Notes: generated from the sequence alone by a model not told the origin. A stretch of 64,000 nt of DNA from Streptomyces fragilis (GCF_003112515.1 NZ_BEVZ01000002.1:992001-1056000); one strand, 5' to 3'. Shown: positions 33,761-43,208, numbered from the stretch's first letter. Program-made: numbers and translations.

Positions 33761-35476
33761 TCAGGGCAATTCCGGCATAGACGTGTAGACGACGTAGGGA
33801 GGTTCGAGGCCGTTCTTGTACTTGAGGACGACCCGTACATGGTGTGTGTCCTGAGCGGCACCCGCATGAGGATTGCCGGCGTCAACCGTACGTCCCGTCG
33901 CACCGGTGAACTCGACAGCGTCCAGGCGCAGGATCGAGGAGTCGGAACGAGGCCGGGACAGCCATTGTTCGATTTTCGCCTGGTTGTCCACGCCTGCGTT
34001 CATCTGGCCGGAGCCCGCGGGAGGCCCCTTGAACTCCATGGCGTCCTGCGTCAGTTTCTGCGCGGAGGCCAGGTCCGTGAACGTTGAGGCGGCGTTGATA
34101 CCTGGTTGGTCGCGGAGCCGCTGCGCCAGCTGCTCGTCCGTCTTGCCCACGTGCTTGTCGATGACGTGGCTGTTGTGTATCCCTTCCTGGTTGGCCAGGT
34201 CGATCGGAAAGCGGTGGTTGTCCTCGCTGTCCCCGGGCACGGTGTACAGGGGGTTGCCCTTGAACTCGGTCAGAGCGCGTGCCCCGAAGGCTTCGGCCCG
34301 GGCCTCCTCGGCGTTGTAGGAGGGAGCACTCAGGTATGCCTCTTCCAGCGGGTCCAGAAGGGCCTGCACTCGAACGGCCTGTCGGCGTACGCGGTTCTCG
34401 TACTCGTCGACCGCCTGGTTCATGGCCTCTTCGTCCAGGTGGAGGACGATGCCGACGGACAGGTCCCTGAAGAACCCCTTGCCGAGGTCCCACATGCCCT
34501 TGCCCATGTTTTTGAAGTCCTTGAGGTCCACTCCGTCCTTGAGGTCGATCGCCTTGAGGGCGTCCGGGATGCTGTCCAGGACCGCCTTCCGGTAAATGCG
34601 GTGGAGGTCGGAACGGACGTCCTGTGCGGCGAGCGCGAAATGGTACACCGCGTCGACCATTACTTCGCAGGTGTCGAAGAGGACGGCGAACACTGGGTGG
34701 TTGGCACCCTGCGGCGACCTCGCGGAGTCGTTCTCCCAGTTGTAACCGTGGTGGTTCTGCCCCCAAGCGCTGGTGCCCCACAACGTGCTGCAGAAGGTGC
34801 GCATGGCGTGGTACCACTCGCCGTTCTGCTGGTCCGTGATGCTGCTCAGAAGTCCGGTCAGACCATCGCCGGCCATGGTGAGGGTGGACTGGGGCATCCG
34901 CCACGTCTCGGAGACCGAGTTGAGACGATGGTGGTTCGGGAGCGGCAGAATCTCCGCGGCCCTGCCGTAACGGCATGCGTGTTCCAGCAGTGGACGTAAG
35001 ACGTCGAGGACCACGTCCTCGACGTCTTCGAGCGCCTTCTGGACGAAGCTCTGGGCATCGTCGTTGTCGCCCCACTTGAAGTCGGTGATGGGCCCGTAGT
35101 CCGGTGGTGTGTCGATGACGACCGGCGGGGGCTGGGTCGCCGGCTGGTGGGACGGGTCCGGATGAGTCGCGGCATCGGCCTTGGAGTAATTGTTCGCCGT
35201 GACGGTGAAACCCACAGCGGCGCCGCCCACGCTGACCACGGACTTGGCCCACACATCGAGGAATCGATCGCCAACCCGTTTGTACGTTCTGGTGAACTCG
35301 GCCACGGCGGTTCCGTTGCCGCCGCCGTCCGGGTAACGCCCTAACTCGACGAGGAAGTCCTTGATCCCCCGGTGCATGACGTCCTGCTGGCCGGCGGCAC
35401 CGGACGACACACTCCAGAGCATGGCAGGGGTCACGTCGATCGTGCCGTCCTGCGTGGACGACGGCGGTGTCGACAT
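33761..35476 (-). CDS. WXG100-linked polymorphic toxin with RNase A-like C-terminus
   Basis: 571 residues. The N-terminal about 430 residues are a helical delivery region (MLWSVSSGAAGQQDVMHRGIKDFL; DVEDVVLDVLRPLLEHA; ENRVRRQAVRVQALLDPLEEAYL) without a signal peptide. The last 135 residues (HVIDKHVGKTDEQLAQRL; ASTFTDLASAQKL; VRVVLKYKNGLEPPYVVYTSMP) match the bacterial RNase A-like CdiA C-terminal toxin family, including the HVGK box and a late Tyr/Thr strand. Two WXG100 genes precede it with overlap (TGATG at 35476), which suggests export by a type VII (Esx) system. The toxin probably cleaves RNA in rival cells. Confidence 0.8.
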   Translation of the reverse strand: MSTPPSSTQDGTIDVTPAMLWSVSSGAAGQQDVMHRGIKDFLVELGRYPDGGGNGTAVAEFTRTYKRVGDRFLDVWAKSVVSVGGAAVGFTVTANNYSKADAATHPDPSHQPATQPPPVVIDTPPDYGPITDFKWGDNDDAQSFVQKALEDVEDVVLDVLRPLLEHACRYGRAAEILPLPNHHRLNSVSETWRMPQSTLTMAGDGLTGLLSSITDQQNGEWYHAMRTFCSTLWGTSAWGQNHHGYNWENDSARSPQGANHPVFAVLFDTCEVMVDAVYHFALAAQDVRSDLHRIYRKAVLDSIPDALKAIDLKDGVDLKDFKNMGKGMWDLGKGFFRDLSVGIVLHLDEEAMNQAVDEYENRVRRQAVRVQALLDPLEEAYLSAPSYNAEEARAEAFGARALTEFKGNPLYTVPGDSEDNHRFPIDLANQEGIHNSHVIDKHVGKTDEQLAQRLRDQPGINAASTFTDLASAQKLTQDAMEFKGPPAGSGQMNAGVDNQAKIEQWLSRPRSDSSILRLDAVEFTGATGRTVDAGNPHAGAAQDTHHVRVVLKYKNGLEPPYVVYTSMPELP

Positions 35477-35802
35477 CAGCCCGCCCCCCAGCCTCGCAGC
35501 ACTGCCTGGTGCGCAAGCATGTAGTTGGTCCGCCCGGTCACCACGAGTTCGTGCAGCCACTTCTGGGCAGCCTCGAGGTCCTGGGCGGAACGGTCCCAGT
35601 CATCGAGCTTGTCGACGAAGACCTCCCGCGCCTCACCCTCCCAGGAGAGGACGACAGGCTGGACACGTTCGTACAGTTCCCCCAGCTTGCTGTTGAGCTG
35701 GCGGAGAATGTCTTCCAACTCTCCAGCCAACTCCTCGAGCGAGGAGAAGGCAACGGATATCCGGTCCCCGGAGTCGGCTCCGGTCGGCACAATAACCTCC
35801 AC
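35476..35802 (-). CDS. WXG100-family protein
   Basis: 108 residues. Two helices flank a turn of WXG type (PVVLSWEGEAREVFVDKLDDW), typical of Esx-like partners of type VII secretion. GTG start. Its stop overlaps the toxin start, so it probably forms a complex with the toxin N-terminus or targets it for export. Confidence 0.75.
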   Translation of the reverse strand: MEVIVPTGADSGDRISVAFSSLEELAGELEDILRQLNSKLGELYERVQPVVLSWEGEAREVFVDKLDDWDRSAQDLEAAQKWLHELVVTGRTNYMLAHQAVLRGWGAG

Positions 35803-35842
35803 ACGGTCGCGAAAAGGGTGAGAGCTCGCCGCGGTTGACCGA

Positions 35843-36274
35843 TCAGTACGAGTCGAGGGCGCTGCGAGGGACCCCGGACGGACTCTCCACCGCAGCCGGA
35901 GTGGACAACTCGCCTACCTCGCTGTCGACATCCACCTGGATCTGCCGCATCTGCTCCAGCACGTCGAGGTCACGCTGGGAGAACCCGTCACGACTCATGC
36001 GTACCGCCTGCTCCAGATGCCTGAGCACCTCACGGATCCGGACGGCATCCTCGGCGGCGGCCCGGTGGAACTTCCGGTATGCCGTTGCCGCCGGCCCCTG
36101 CCAACGCTTCTCGATCCGATCCACCACGGCGTCCATGCGTCTCACCTGCTTGTCCAGGTGATCCTGCATGGCGTCCAGATCGCCCGCCAGCTTGGTGAGG
36201 TGCTCAGCGGACACGCGGACGTCCGCATCTCCTGAGGACCGCATCCCTGCTGCGGCCGCCTCGCTCGCTTCCAC
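35843..36274 (-). CDS. WXG100-family protein
   Basis: 143 residues. The Esx hairpin is seen as VDRIEKRWQGPAATAYRKFHRAAAEDAVRI, with the W-Q-G turn and a Y at the expected distance. The C-terminus is longer than usual and acidic. The GTG at 36274 follows GGGGGAA by five bases. First gene of the leftward toxin operon. With the next gene it may form a heterodimer, as EsxA/EsxB do. Confidence 0.75.
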   Translation of the reverse strand: MEASEAAAAGMRSSGDADVRVSAEHLTKLAGDLDAMQDHLDKQVRRMDAVVDRIEKRWQGPAATAYRKFHRAAAEDAVRIREVLRHLEQAVRMSRDGFSQRDLDVLEQMRQIQVDVDSEVGELSTPAAVESPSGVPRSALDSY

Positions 36275-36314
36275 GCCGATTCCCCCAGATGTCAGGCATC
36301 GAGTGAGCCCGTCA

Positions 36315-36326
36315 CGCAATATTGCG
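36315..36326. promoter_or_regulatory. CGCAATATTGCG palindrome in the toxin/xis promoter region
   Basis: A 12-bp perfect, unusually AT-rich palindrome 41 bp upstream of the WXG100 start, in the 460-bp gap between the toxin operon and xis. It is a likely operator or promoter element. Apart from a doubtful short ORF, 36275-36734 shows nothing else. Confidence 0.4.
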
Positions 36327-36350
36327 ATCATATGTAGTCAAGATGTGGGC

Positions 36351-36449
36351 GTGGGGAAGTCGCTGGCGGAGTTGGCCGAATGGCAACCGCCGGAGCATCG
36401 GATCCAGGGCTTGCGCGAGTTCCTGGGATCGCCCAACTGGCCTCGGTGA
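36351..36449 (+). CDS. Doubtful 32-residue ORF upstream of xis
   Basis: From a GTG at 36351 the frame VGKSLAELAEWQPPEH ends at a TGA at 36449. Nearly every codon ends in G or C, unlike the flanking sequence, so it may be a small gene or the 3' remnant of a larger one. No family is recognised. Confidence 0.25.
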   Translation: MGKSLAELAEWQPPEHRIQGLREFLGSPNWPR

Positions 36450-36734
36450 CTCCGGCGTCGGCAGGGTGGTTCGCCGACGGCAGACACGTTGATCCCGGAA
36501 GGGGCTGGAAACGTGCGGCGAAGCAAGCGAACCTTGATCAGCTCGCGGAAGAGGTATGCGTGAGCGGCGCATTCTAGTGCGGGATCGCCGGTTACCCAAA
36601 CCGGTGATCCTCAGGACCATGGGAGAAGCTCGGCCGCCGTGCGACGTGCATGCGATAACTGGACAACTGCCGGCGGAGCATCAGTTGCCGCCCAGCCGAG
36701 CTTCCCTCTCCCGTACCTCACCAGAGAGCCTCCG

Positions 36735-37037
36735 ATGCCTGCACGACCCTTGCCTGCCCCTATTGCTGCCTCTCCACTCGTACGCACCGCCTTCCTGACG
36801 GTGAAGGGCGCCGCCGATTACCTCGGCCTCTCGCCCCACACCCTTTATGTCTGGCGCCACCGCCGTCAGGGACCGCCGAGCTTCCGCATGGGCCGTCGTG
36901 GTCGCGTTATGTATCGGCTGGAAGCCCTCGATGCCTGGATCCGAGAACAGGAGCTGGCCGACTCTCGCTCCAACACCTCTCTGAGCCCGTTGAAAGCCGT
37001 TGCTCAACAGCGGTCCAGCAGCGTGTCCGATGCCTGA
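36735..37037 (+). CDS. xis: Excisionase (Xis, helix-turn-helix)
   Basis: 100 residues with a MerR-like winged-helix domain: LTVKGAADYLGLSPHTLYVWRHRRQGPPSFRMGRRGRVMYRLEALDAWIREQE. This is the usual form of excisionases beside tyrosine integrases. They bend DNA at the attachment site to drive excision. ATG at 36735. It lies 168 bp upstream of the integrase gene in the same direction, the standard xis-int order in Streptomyces elements. Confidence 0.85.
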   Translation: MPARPLPAPIAASPLVRTAFLTVKGAADYLGLSPHTLYVWRHRRQGPPSFRMGRRGRVMYRLEALDAWIREQELADSRSNTSLSPLKAVAQQRSSSVSDA

Positions 37038-37205
37038 CGGAAACGCGGCCCTTGGCGATCCAAGTGACGCGATATGGAAAACCCTGTGGCGGCTGAGCCG
37101 GACGAAGGTCATCGGCGGCTTTGGGTTTTGTGTGGGGACTCCAAAGCCAAATACATGGCGCCGATGTGCGCTGCAGTCGATCGAGGAAATGGAGGGGATC
37201 TGTAA

Positions 37206-38477
37206 TTGGCTGGCTATGTTGAGGATAGATGGGTCAAGAAGAAAAAAGACCCGATCAGTGGAAAGCGCGAGCGCACGGAGCGCTATGGTAAAGGTAAGAG
37301 GTATCGAGTAGGAGGGATACCCGGAGTCAGGGACCGCTCCTTCGACACGTTGGAGGATGCGAAATCATGGCTCCGGCAGTCGAGTACCGATCAAGAGCGG
37401 GGTGAGTTCGTCGATCCGCGTGACGGCTCTCTGACGCTCGCCGAGTACATCGAAACCTTCTGGATGCCGGGCGTACGGGGGGCAGCCAAGACCCGCACGA
37501 GCCTTGAGCAGCGCATGCGCCTGCACGTGGTGCCGCACCTGGGCGGCATGCCCCTGAACAAGGTCTCTGCGGCTGAACTCCGCGCCTACGTAGTCAAGCT
37601 CGAATCCTCTTGCTCCCCGCAGTACGCCCGCAGCATTCTCTCAGCGCTGTCGAGCGTCCTGGAGACTGCGGTGGATGACAAGCGCATCGCTCGGAACCCG
37701 ATGAGGTCCAAGTCGGTCCGTTGGCCGAAGCTGCCCGATGAGCGTCGCGAGGCGTGGCCCGAGGCGACGGCACGGAAAGTGCGTGATGAGATCAGCCAGC
37801 GGCACCGTATAGCTGTAGTTCTAGGGCTTGGTTGTGGCCTGCGTCAAGGGGAAGTCTTCGGGCTCAGCCTGGACGACATCGATTATGGGCGTGGAGTCCT
37901 CAATATTCGGCGACAAGTCCAGATACTAAACGGACGTAAATACTACACACTTCCCAAAGGCGGGAAGACGCGCGTCGTGGACATGCCGCGCTCCGTGGCT
38001 GACGAGCTGCGGAAGCACGTGCGGACCTACCCCGGCAGTGAGATCGAATTGCCGTGGGGTGGCCCGGAGAGTGACAGGGAGCGGAAAAAATTCAGTCTCG
38101 TACTGACGACAAAATACGGTAATGCAATCGCCGCCAACACGTGGAACACCGAGATTTGGAAGCCCGCTCTGGCCAGAGCAGGTGTCATCAAGCCGCAAGT
38201 AAAGGGGGCGAAGCGGTGGCAGTGGCAAGCCGCCCCGAAGGACGGCTTTCACGTGCTGAGACACACGTACGCGTCCCTCGTTCTCGAGGCAGGCGAATCG
38301 GTCGTGACCCTCGCCAAGTGGCTCGGGCACTCGTCGCCGACCATCACCCTCGACCACTACGCTCACTTCATGCCGGAGGCGGGGAAGAAGGGGCGCAGGG
38401 CGATCGACAACCTTCTGGGGGAGCGAGGGGAGGCCGCCGGCGCAAACTCCCCAGATTCTCCCCAGGGCCCGCCCTGA
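37206..38477 (+). CDS. int: Tyrosine site-specific integrase
   Basis: 423 residues. An N-terminal arm-binding segment (DRSFDTLEDAKSWL) and a core-binding domain (LTLAEYIETFWMPGVRGAAKTRTSLEQRMR) are followed by the catalytic domain with all main residues. These are R213 (GLRQGEVFGL), H349-x-x-R352 (HVLRHTYASL), H375 (WLGHSS) and the nucleophile Y385 (LDHYAHF). The TTG start at 37206 follows GGAGGGG by eight bases. It catalyses integration and, with Xis, excision. The gene abuts the chromosomal gamma-glutamyltransferase gene, so this end of the element is close by. Its base composition is lower in GC than its neighbours. Confidence 0.9.
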   Translation: MAGYVEDRWVKKKKDPISGKRERTERYGKGKRYRVGGIPGVRDRSFDTLEDAKSWLRQSSTDQERGEFVDPRDGSLTLAEYIETFWMPGVRGAAKTRTSLEQRMRLHVVPHLGGMPLNKVSAAELRAYVVKLESSCSPQYARSILSALSSVLETAVDDKRIARNPMRSKSVRWPKLPDERREAWPEATARKVRDEISQRHRIAVVLGLGCGLRQGEVFGLSLDDIDYGRGVLNIRRQVQILNGRKYYTLPKGGKTRVVDMPRSVADELRKHVRTYPGSEIELPWGGPESDRERKKFSLVLTTKYGNAIAANTWNTEIWKPALARAGVIKPQVKGAKRWQWQAAPKDGFHVLRHTYASLVLEAGESVVTLAKWLGHSSPTITLDHYAHFMPEAGKKGRRAIDNLLGERGEAAGANSPDSPQGPP

Positions 38478-38487
38478 GGGCCCATCA

Positions 38488-38500
38488 GTCGGGACCCGAC
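38488..38500. other. Inverted repeat GTCGGGACCCGAC, candidate attachment-site region
   Basis: A 13-bp palindrome about a central A, 10 bp past the integrase stop and 27 bp before the gamma-glutamyltransferase ATG. In integrative elements the att core usually lies right beside int, so the core should be within about 38478-38526. No tRNA gene was found here and the other end is outside the window, so this is only a candidate. It could equally be a terminator of int. Confidence 0.3.
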
Positions 38501-38526
38501 ACGTAAACAGCGAGGTGAGAGGCGTT

Positions 38527-40323
38527 ATGTTCACCACCCGACCCACCCTCCAGGGAACCTTCGGCATGGTGTCGTCCACGCACTGGCTCGCCTCGCAGTC
38601 GGCGATGGCCGTGCTGGAGGACGGCGGCAACGCGTTCGACGCGGCGGTCGCAGCCGGCTTCGTGCTGCACGTCGTCGAACCGCACCTCAACGGTCCCGCC
38701 GGTGAGGTGCCGATCCTGCTGGCGCCCGCCGGGGGAGAGGTGCGGGTGCTGTGCGGGCAGGGCGTGGCCCCCGCCGCCGCGAGCGCCGCCCACTACCGCG
38801 GACTCGGCCTCGAACTGGTCCCCGGAACAGGCCCGTTGGCGGCGGCCGTGCCCGGCGCCTTCGACGCGTGGATGGTGCTGCTGCGCGACCACGGCACCAA
38901 GGAGCTCGCGGACGTGCTCCAGTACGCCGTCGGGTACGCCGAGGACGGACACCCGCCCGTGGAACGCATGGCCCAGACGGTCGCCACGGTGCGGGAGCTG
39001 TTCGAGAGCGACTGGACCTCCTCCGCGGAGGTCTACCTGCCGGGCGGCGAACTCCCGCGCCCCGGCACCCTGTTCCGCAACCCGGCGCTGGCCGCCACCT
39101 GGCGGCGGCTGCTCGCCGAGGCCGAGGCCCCGGGCGGGGACCGGGTCGCCCGCATCGAGCGGGCCCGGGAGATCTGGCGCTCGGGGTTCATAGCCCGCGC
39201 CCTGCTCCGCCAGTCCGCCCGCCCGACCCTGGACACCAGCGGCGAACACCACACCGGCGTCCTCACCGCCGAGGACCTCGCCGCCTGGTCCGCGACGTAC
39301 GAGGCCCCGGCCACCTTCGACTGGCGCGGCTGGACCCTCTGCAAGGCCGGCCCCTGGAGCCAGGGCCCCGCCTTCCTCCAGCAACTCGCGCTGCTTCCCG
39401 ACGCGTTGCCGCCGTACGCCTCCGCCGAGTACCTGCACCTGCTGATCGAGGGCTGCAAGCTCGCCATGGCCGACCGCGAGGCCTGGTACGGCGACGCCGA
39501 CCCCGACGGCGTCCCGCTCGCCGACCTGCTCTCCGCCGGCTACAACGCCGAACGCCGCCGCCTGGTCGACCCCGGCAAGGCGTCCCTCGAGCTGCGCCCC
39601 GGCAGCCCCGGTGGCCGCGAGCCGCGGCTGGCCGCCCTGGCGCACCTGATCGCCGACGACGAGCCGGAGTTCAGCGCCCTGGGCGTCGGCGAACCCACCG
39701 TGGCCCGTGACGGCGGGACCCGCGGCGACACCTGTCACCTCGACGTCGTCGACCGCTGGGGCAACATGATCGCCGCGACCCCCAGCGGCGGCTGGCTGCA
39801 GTCCAACCCGGTCGTCCCGGAGCTCGGCTTCCCGCTCGGCACCCGCCTCCAGATGACCTGGCTGGACGAGGGCCTCCCCAACACCCTCACCCCCGGCCGC
39901 CGCCCCCGCACCACCCTGACGCCCTCCCTGGCCCTGCGCGACGGCGTCCCCGTCCTCGCCTTCGGCACCCCCGGCGGCGACCAGCAGGACCAGTGGCAGC
40001 TGCACTTCTTCCTCGCCGTCGCCGAGCGCGCCCAGGTGCGCGGCGGTCTCGACCTCCAGGGCGCCGTCGACGCCCCGAACTGGCACAACGAGTCCTTCCC
40101 CGGCTCCTTCTACCCGCGCGGCATGCGGCCCGGCCGCGTCGTCGTCGAGTCCCGCACCGATCCCGCCGTCGTCGAGGACCTGCGCCGCCGCGGTCACGAC
40201 GTCGAGGTGGGTGACGCCTGGTCCGAGGGCCGGCTCTGCGCCGTCGCCCGCGACCCGGCCACGGGACTGCTCTCCGCGGCCGCCAACCCGCGAGGGATGC
40301 AGGGGTACGCGGTGGGGCGCTGA
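38527..40323 (+). CDS. Gamma-glutamyltransferase family protein
   Basis: 598 residues, single-domain N-terminal nucleophile hydrolase fold. GGNAFDAAVAAGFVLHVVEPHLNG is the family start motif. GDTCHLDVVDRWGNMIAATPSGGW contains the Thr that is cleaved and becomes the nucleophile (T-C-H in place of the common T-T-H). FGTPGGDQQDQWQLHFFL is the C-terminal signature. Members hydrolyse glutathione or other gamma-glutamyl or acyl compounds. No signal peptide is visible, so it is probably cytoplasmic. The ATG at 38527 follows GAGGTGAGAGG. It is taken as the first chromosomal gene after the element. Confidence 0.85.
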   Translation: MFTTRPTLQGTFGMVSSTHWLASQSAMAVLEDGGNAFDAAVAAGFVLHVVEPHLNGPAGEVPILLAPAGGEVRVLCGQGVAPAAASAAHYRGLGLELVPGTGPLAAAVPGAFDAWMVLLRDHGTKELADVLQYAVGYAEDGHPPVERMAQTVATVRELFESDWTSSAEVYLPGGELPRPGTLFRNPALAATWRRLLAEAEAPGGDRVARIERAREIWRSGFIARALLRQSARPTLDTSGEHHTGVLTAEDLAAWSATYEAPATFDWRGWTLCKAGPWSQGPAFLQQLALLPDALPPYASAEYLHLLIEGCKLAMADREAWYGDADPDGVPLADLLSAGYNAERRRLVDPGKASLELRPGSPGGREPRLAALAHLIADDEPEFSALGVGEPTVARDGGTRGDTCHLDVVDRWGNMIAATPSGGWLQSNPVVPELGFPLGTRLQMTWLDEGLPNTLTPGRRPRTTLTPSLALRDGVPVLAFGTPGGDQQDQWQLHFFLAVAERAQVRGGLDLQGAVDAPNWHNESFPGSFYPRGMRPGRVVVESRTDPAVVEDLRRRGHDVEVGDAWSEGRLCAVARDPATGLLSAAANPRGMQGYAVGR

Positions 40324-40662
40324 CCGCCCCGCGGCCCCGCATCGGCACGGCCCGGCGGCACGGCACGGCCTGCACGGCCGCACCGCACGGGGACACCTCA
40401 GGACCCGGCCACCGCGCCGGAGCAGACCGGTCCGGCCGAAGCCGGGCCGAAAATCAGATAACAGCAAGAAGCGGCGGCGTGGAGGGCCGCCTCCGGCGGA
40501 AGCGGACTTCCCGGCGGCGCGGACCCGCCGCCACCCCGAGGACCTGCGGCCAAGCCGTCGCCCGGCCCCGGTGACGGGGTGTCAGCGCCCCCGCTGCCCC
40601 GTCCTGTCGGCGGGGCGGCCTATCCTGATCACGGGAGGACACCGCCGACGAAGGAGTCCGAG
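40324..40662. other. Intergenic region before the FAD oxidoreductase gene
   Basis: 339 bases without a credible gene. The first half is rich in GGCACGGC repeats. A short AT-richer stretch (AAAATCAGATAACAGCAAGAA) lies near 40450. A likely -10 box (TATCCT at 40621) precedes the GTG at 40663. Confidence 0.4.
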
Positions 40663-42093
40663 GTGCCGACGACATCGATACTCGACGCGGTCGTGGTGGG
40701 CGCGGGACCGAACGGGCTGACGGCTGCCGTGGAGCTGGCCCGGCGCGGTTGCTCCGTCGCCGTGTTCGAGGCGCGTGACACCGTGGGCGGGGGCGCCCGG
40801 ACCGAGGAGCTCACGCTGCCCGGGTTCCGGCACGACCCGTGTGCCGCGGCCCATCCGCTGGGGATCAGCTCCCCGGCGTTCCGCGGCATGCCGCTGGAGA
40901 GGTACGGGCTGCGGTGGGTGCACGCCCCGCTGCCGATGGCCCACCCCTTCCTCGACGGCACCGCCGCCGTGCTCTCCCGGTCCGTCGCCGAGACGGCGGC
41001 CTCCTTCGGTCCCCGCGACGCGGGCGCCTACCGGCGGCTGGTGGCGCCCCTGCTGAGGAACTGGGACGGGCTGGTCCGCGACTTCATGTCGCTGCCGCTC
41101 AGCGCCCTGCCCCGCGACCCCGTCGCGCTGGCCCGGTTCGGGCTCACCGGGCTGCCGCCGTCCACCTGGCTGATGCGGCGCTTCCGCGACGAGCGGTTCA
41201 AGGCGCTCTTCGCCGGCTTGGTCGCCCATGTGATGGCGCCGCTCGGCGGCCTCGGCACCGGCGCGGTGGGGCTGGTCTTCGCCCTGGGGGCGCACGCCCG
41301 CGGCTGGCCGTTCGCCCGCGGCGGCTCGCAGGCCATCTCCGACGCGCTCGCGGCCTACCTCGCCGACCTCGGCGGGACGGTGCACACCGGCTACGAGGTC
41401 AAGCGGCTCGACGACCTGCCGCCCGCCCGTGCCTACGTCTTCGACACCTCGCCGACCGCGCTCGCCCGCATCGCCGGGCTGGGCAACGCGTACCGGGACT
41501 TCCGGTACGGCGCCGCCGCCTTCAAGATCGACTACGCGCTGGACGGTCCCGTGCCGTGGACCGCCCTCGAGGCCCGCCGGGCCGGCACGGTGCAGGTCGG
41601 GGCGAGCGCCGCGGAGATCGGCACGGCCCTCGACGCCGCCTCCCGCCAGGGCCGGGCCCCGGACCGCCCGTTCCTGATCACCACCCAGCCCGGTCTCGCC
41701 GACCCCGGCCGCGCCCCGGAGGGCAAGCAGGTCTTCTGGGCGTACGGTCACGTTCCCAACGGCTGGACCGGCGACCTCACCGACGCGATCGAGCGCCAGC
41801 TGGAGCGGTTCGCCCCCGGCTTCCGTGACCGTGTCCTCGCCCGCGCGATCAGCGGCCCCGCCGAGCTCGCCGCGCGCAACGCCAACTACGTCGGGGGCGA
41901 CATCGCCTGCGGCTCGGCCGCCGGCCTGCGCCTGCTGCTGCGCCCCCGCCCGACGCTGCACCCGTACCGGACCCGGCACACGGCGGTCTTCCTGTGCTCC
42001 TCCGCCACCCCGCCCGGTCCCGGCGTCCACGGCATGTCCGGCCACAACGCGGCCAAGGCGGTCTGGCGTGCCCTCAGGGAGGACCGGCGATGA
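40663..42093 (+). CDS. FAD-dependent phytoene-desaturase-like oxidoreductase
   Basis: 476 residues. The N-terminal dinucleotide-binding motif is [28 protein letters not shown] (GxGxxG with the terminal Glu), followed by the GGGARTEE loop of the NAD(P)/FAD-dependent amine oxidase and phytoene desaturase superfamily. The C-terminus has a short FAD-contact segment, [17 protein letters not shown]. The substrate is unknown; carotenoid activity cannot be assumed because no crt genes are near. The GTG at 40663 follows AAGGAG. The stop overlaps the macrodomain gene start (ATGA). Confidence 0.8.
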   Translation: MPTTSILDAVVVGAGPNGLTAAVELARRGCSVAVFEARDTVGGGARTEELTLPGFRHDPCAAAHPLGISSPAFRGMPLERYGLRWVHAPLPMAHPFLDGTAAVLSRSVAETAASFGPRDAGAYRRLVAPLLRNWDGLVRDFMSLPLSALPRDPVALARFGLTGLPPSTWLMRRFRDERFKALFAGLVAHVMAPLGGLGTGAVGLVFALGAHARGWPFARGGSQAISDALAAYLADLGGTVHTGYEVKRLDDLPPARAYVFDTSPTALARIAGLGNAYRDFRYGAAAFKIDYALDGPVPWTALEARRAGTVQVGASAAEIGTALDAASRQGRAPDRPFLITTQPGLADPGRAPEGKQVFWAYGHVPNGWTGDLTDAIERQLERFAPGFRDRVLARAISGPAELAARNANYVGGDIACGSAAGLRLLLRPRPTLHPYRTRHTAVFLCSSATPPGPGVHGMSGHNAAKAVWRALREDRR

Positions 42094-42608
42094 CCGCGAC
42101 GACCCGGATCACCCTGGTCCAGGGCGACATCACCCGGCAGTCCGTCGACGCCGTCGTCAACGCGGCGAACTCCTCGCTGCTGGGCGGCGGAGGCGTGGAC
42201 GGCGCCATCCACCGGCGGGGCGGACCGGAGATCCTGGCCGAGTGCCGCGCCCTGCGCGCCTCCCGCTACGGCCGCGGCCTGCCCACCGGTCAGGCTGTCG
42301 CCACGACCGCGGGCGACCTCGACGCCCGGTGGGTGATCCACACCGTGGGCCCGGTGTTCGACCCGCACGAGGACCGGTCGGAGCTGCTGGCCTCCTGCCA
42401 CCGCGAGTCGCTGCGGGTGGCCGACGAACTCGGCGCGCGCACCGTCGCGTTCCCCGCCGTCTCCACCGGCGTCTACGGCTGGCCGGTCGACGACGCCGCC
42501 CGCATCGCCGTGGCGTCGGTGCGGGCGACCGCGACCGCCGTCGAGGAGGTCAGGTTCGTACTCTTCGACGCACGGGCGTTCCGGGCGTTCGCGGAGCAGG
42601 TGCACTGA
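42090..42608 (+). CDS. Macrodomain protein (O-acetyl-ADP-ribose deacetylase type)
   Basis: 172 residues covering one macrodomain: [37 protein letters not shown] with the N-A-A-N and G-G-G-V-D-x-A-I-H motifs, and [20 protein letters not shown] for the second ADP-ribose loop. MacroD-type proteins remove acetyl from O-acetyl-ADP-ribose or ADP-ribose from proteins. Translationally coupled to the FAD oxidoreductase. Confidence 0.9.
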   Translation: MTATTRITLVQGDITRQSVDAVVNAANSSLLGGGGVDGAIHRRGGPEILAECRALRASRYGRGLPTGQAVATTAGDLDARWVIHTVGPVFDPHEDRSELLASCHRESLRVADELGARTVAFPAVSTGVYGWPVDDAARIAVASVRATATAVEEVRFVLFDARAFRAFAEQVH

Positions 42609-42667
42609 GTCCCCGGCCGCGACGGACCTGACCGCCGCGTTCCGCCGCGGAGCGACTTCCGAAAACA

Positions 42668-42681
42668 GTAGCCATGGCTAC
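42668..42681. promoter_or_regulatory. Palindromic operator of the MarR pair
   Basis: GTAGCCATGGCTAC is a perfect 14-bp palindrome, and its half GTAGCYATG is repeated at once (GTAGCTATG, 42683-42691). It lies 23 bp upstream of the MarR ATG at 42705, the expected place for MarR autoregulation. Confidence 0.65.
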
Positions 42682-42704
42682 AGTAGCTATGTACCGTATC
42701 CGTC

Positions 42705-43208
42705 ATGAGCAAGAGTTCGCCGGGTCCCACGCCCGGATTCCTGGTGTGGCGGCTCGCCAACCGGTGGCGCGTCGCGGTGGACCGCGCACTGGCTCCGCTG
42801 GGGCTCACCCACGCGCAGTACACGCTGGTCGCGTCGCTGCACGGGATGCGGCGGGCCGGGGAGAGGCCCAGTCAGCGCCGGCTCGCCGACCACCTCGGCA
42901 TGGAGGCCCTGTACGTCTCCAAGCTGGCGCGCGCCCTGGAGTCGGCCGGCCTGGTCGAGCGGGTCCGCGATCCGCGCGACCCGCGCGCCGTCCAGCTGTC
43001 CCTCACCGACGAGGGGCAGACCGTCACGCGGCGGGCCGTCGCGGTGGTCCAGGAACTGCTCGAGCAGTTGCTGGAGCCGCTCGGGGGCCTCGACGCCCCG
43101 CGGACGCGTGCCTTCACCGACGAGCTGAGGACCTTGCTCGACGCACCTCTCACTCCACCCGCGCACCACGGCGACAGCGACGAGAACGACGAGGGGACCA
43201 CACCATGA
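42705..43208 (+). CDS. MarR-family transcriptional regulator
   Basis: 167 residues. The winged-helix core has THAQYTLVASLHGM, SQRRLADHLGMEALYVSKLARALESAGLVERVRDPRDPRAVQLSLTDEG, with the recognition helix and wing typical of MarR. Such proteins respond to phenolic or other small ligands. A palindrome with a repeated half-site lies just upstream, pointing to autorepression. The stop overlaps the next start by 4 bp. Confidence 0.85.
   Translation: MSKSSPGPTPGFLVWRLANRWRVAVDRALAPLGLTHAQYTLVASLHGMRRAGERPSQRRLADHLGMEALYVSKLARALESAGLVERVRDPRDPRAVQLSLTDEGQTVTRRAVAVVQELLEQLLEPLGGLDAPRTRAFTDELRTLLDAPLTPPAHHGDSDENDEGTTP

Noticed and set aside
38485..40467. 660-codon minus-strand open frame
   Set aside because: Shadow of the gamma-glutamyltransferase gene; Gly/Arg/Val-rich without domain motifs.
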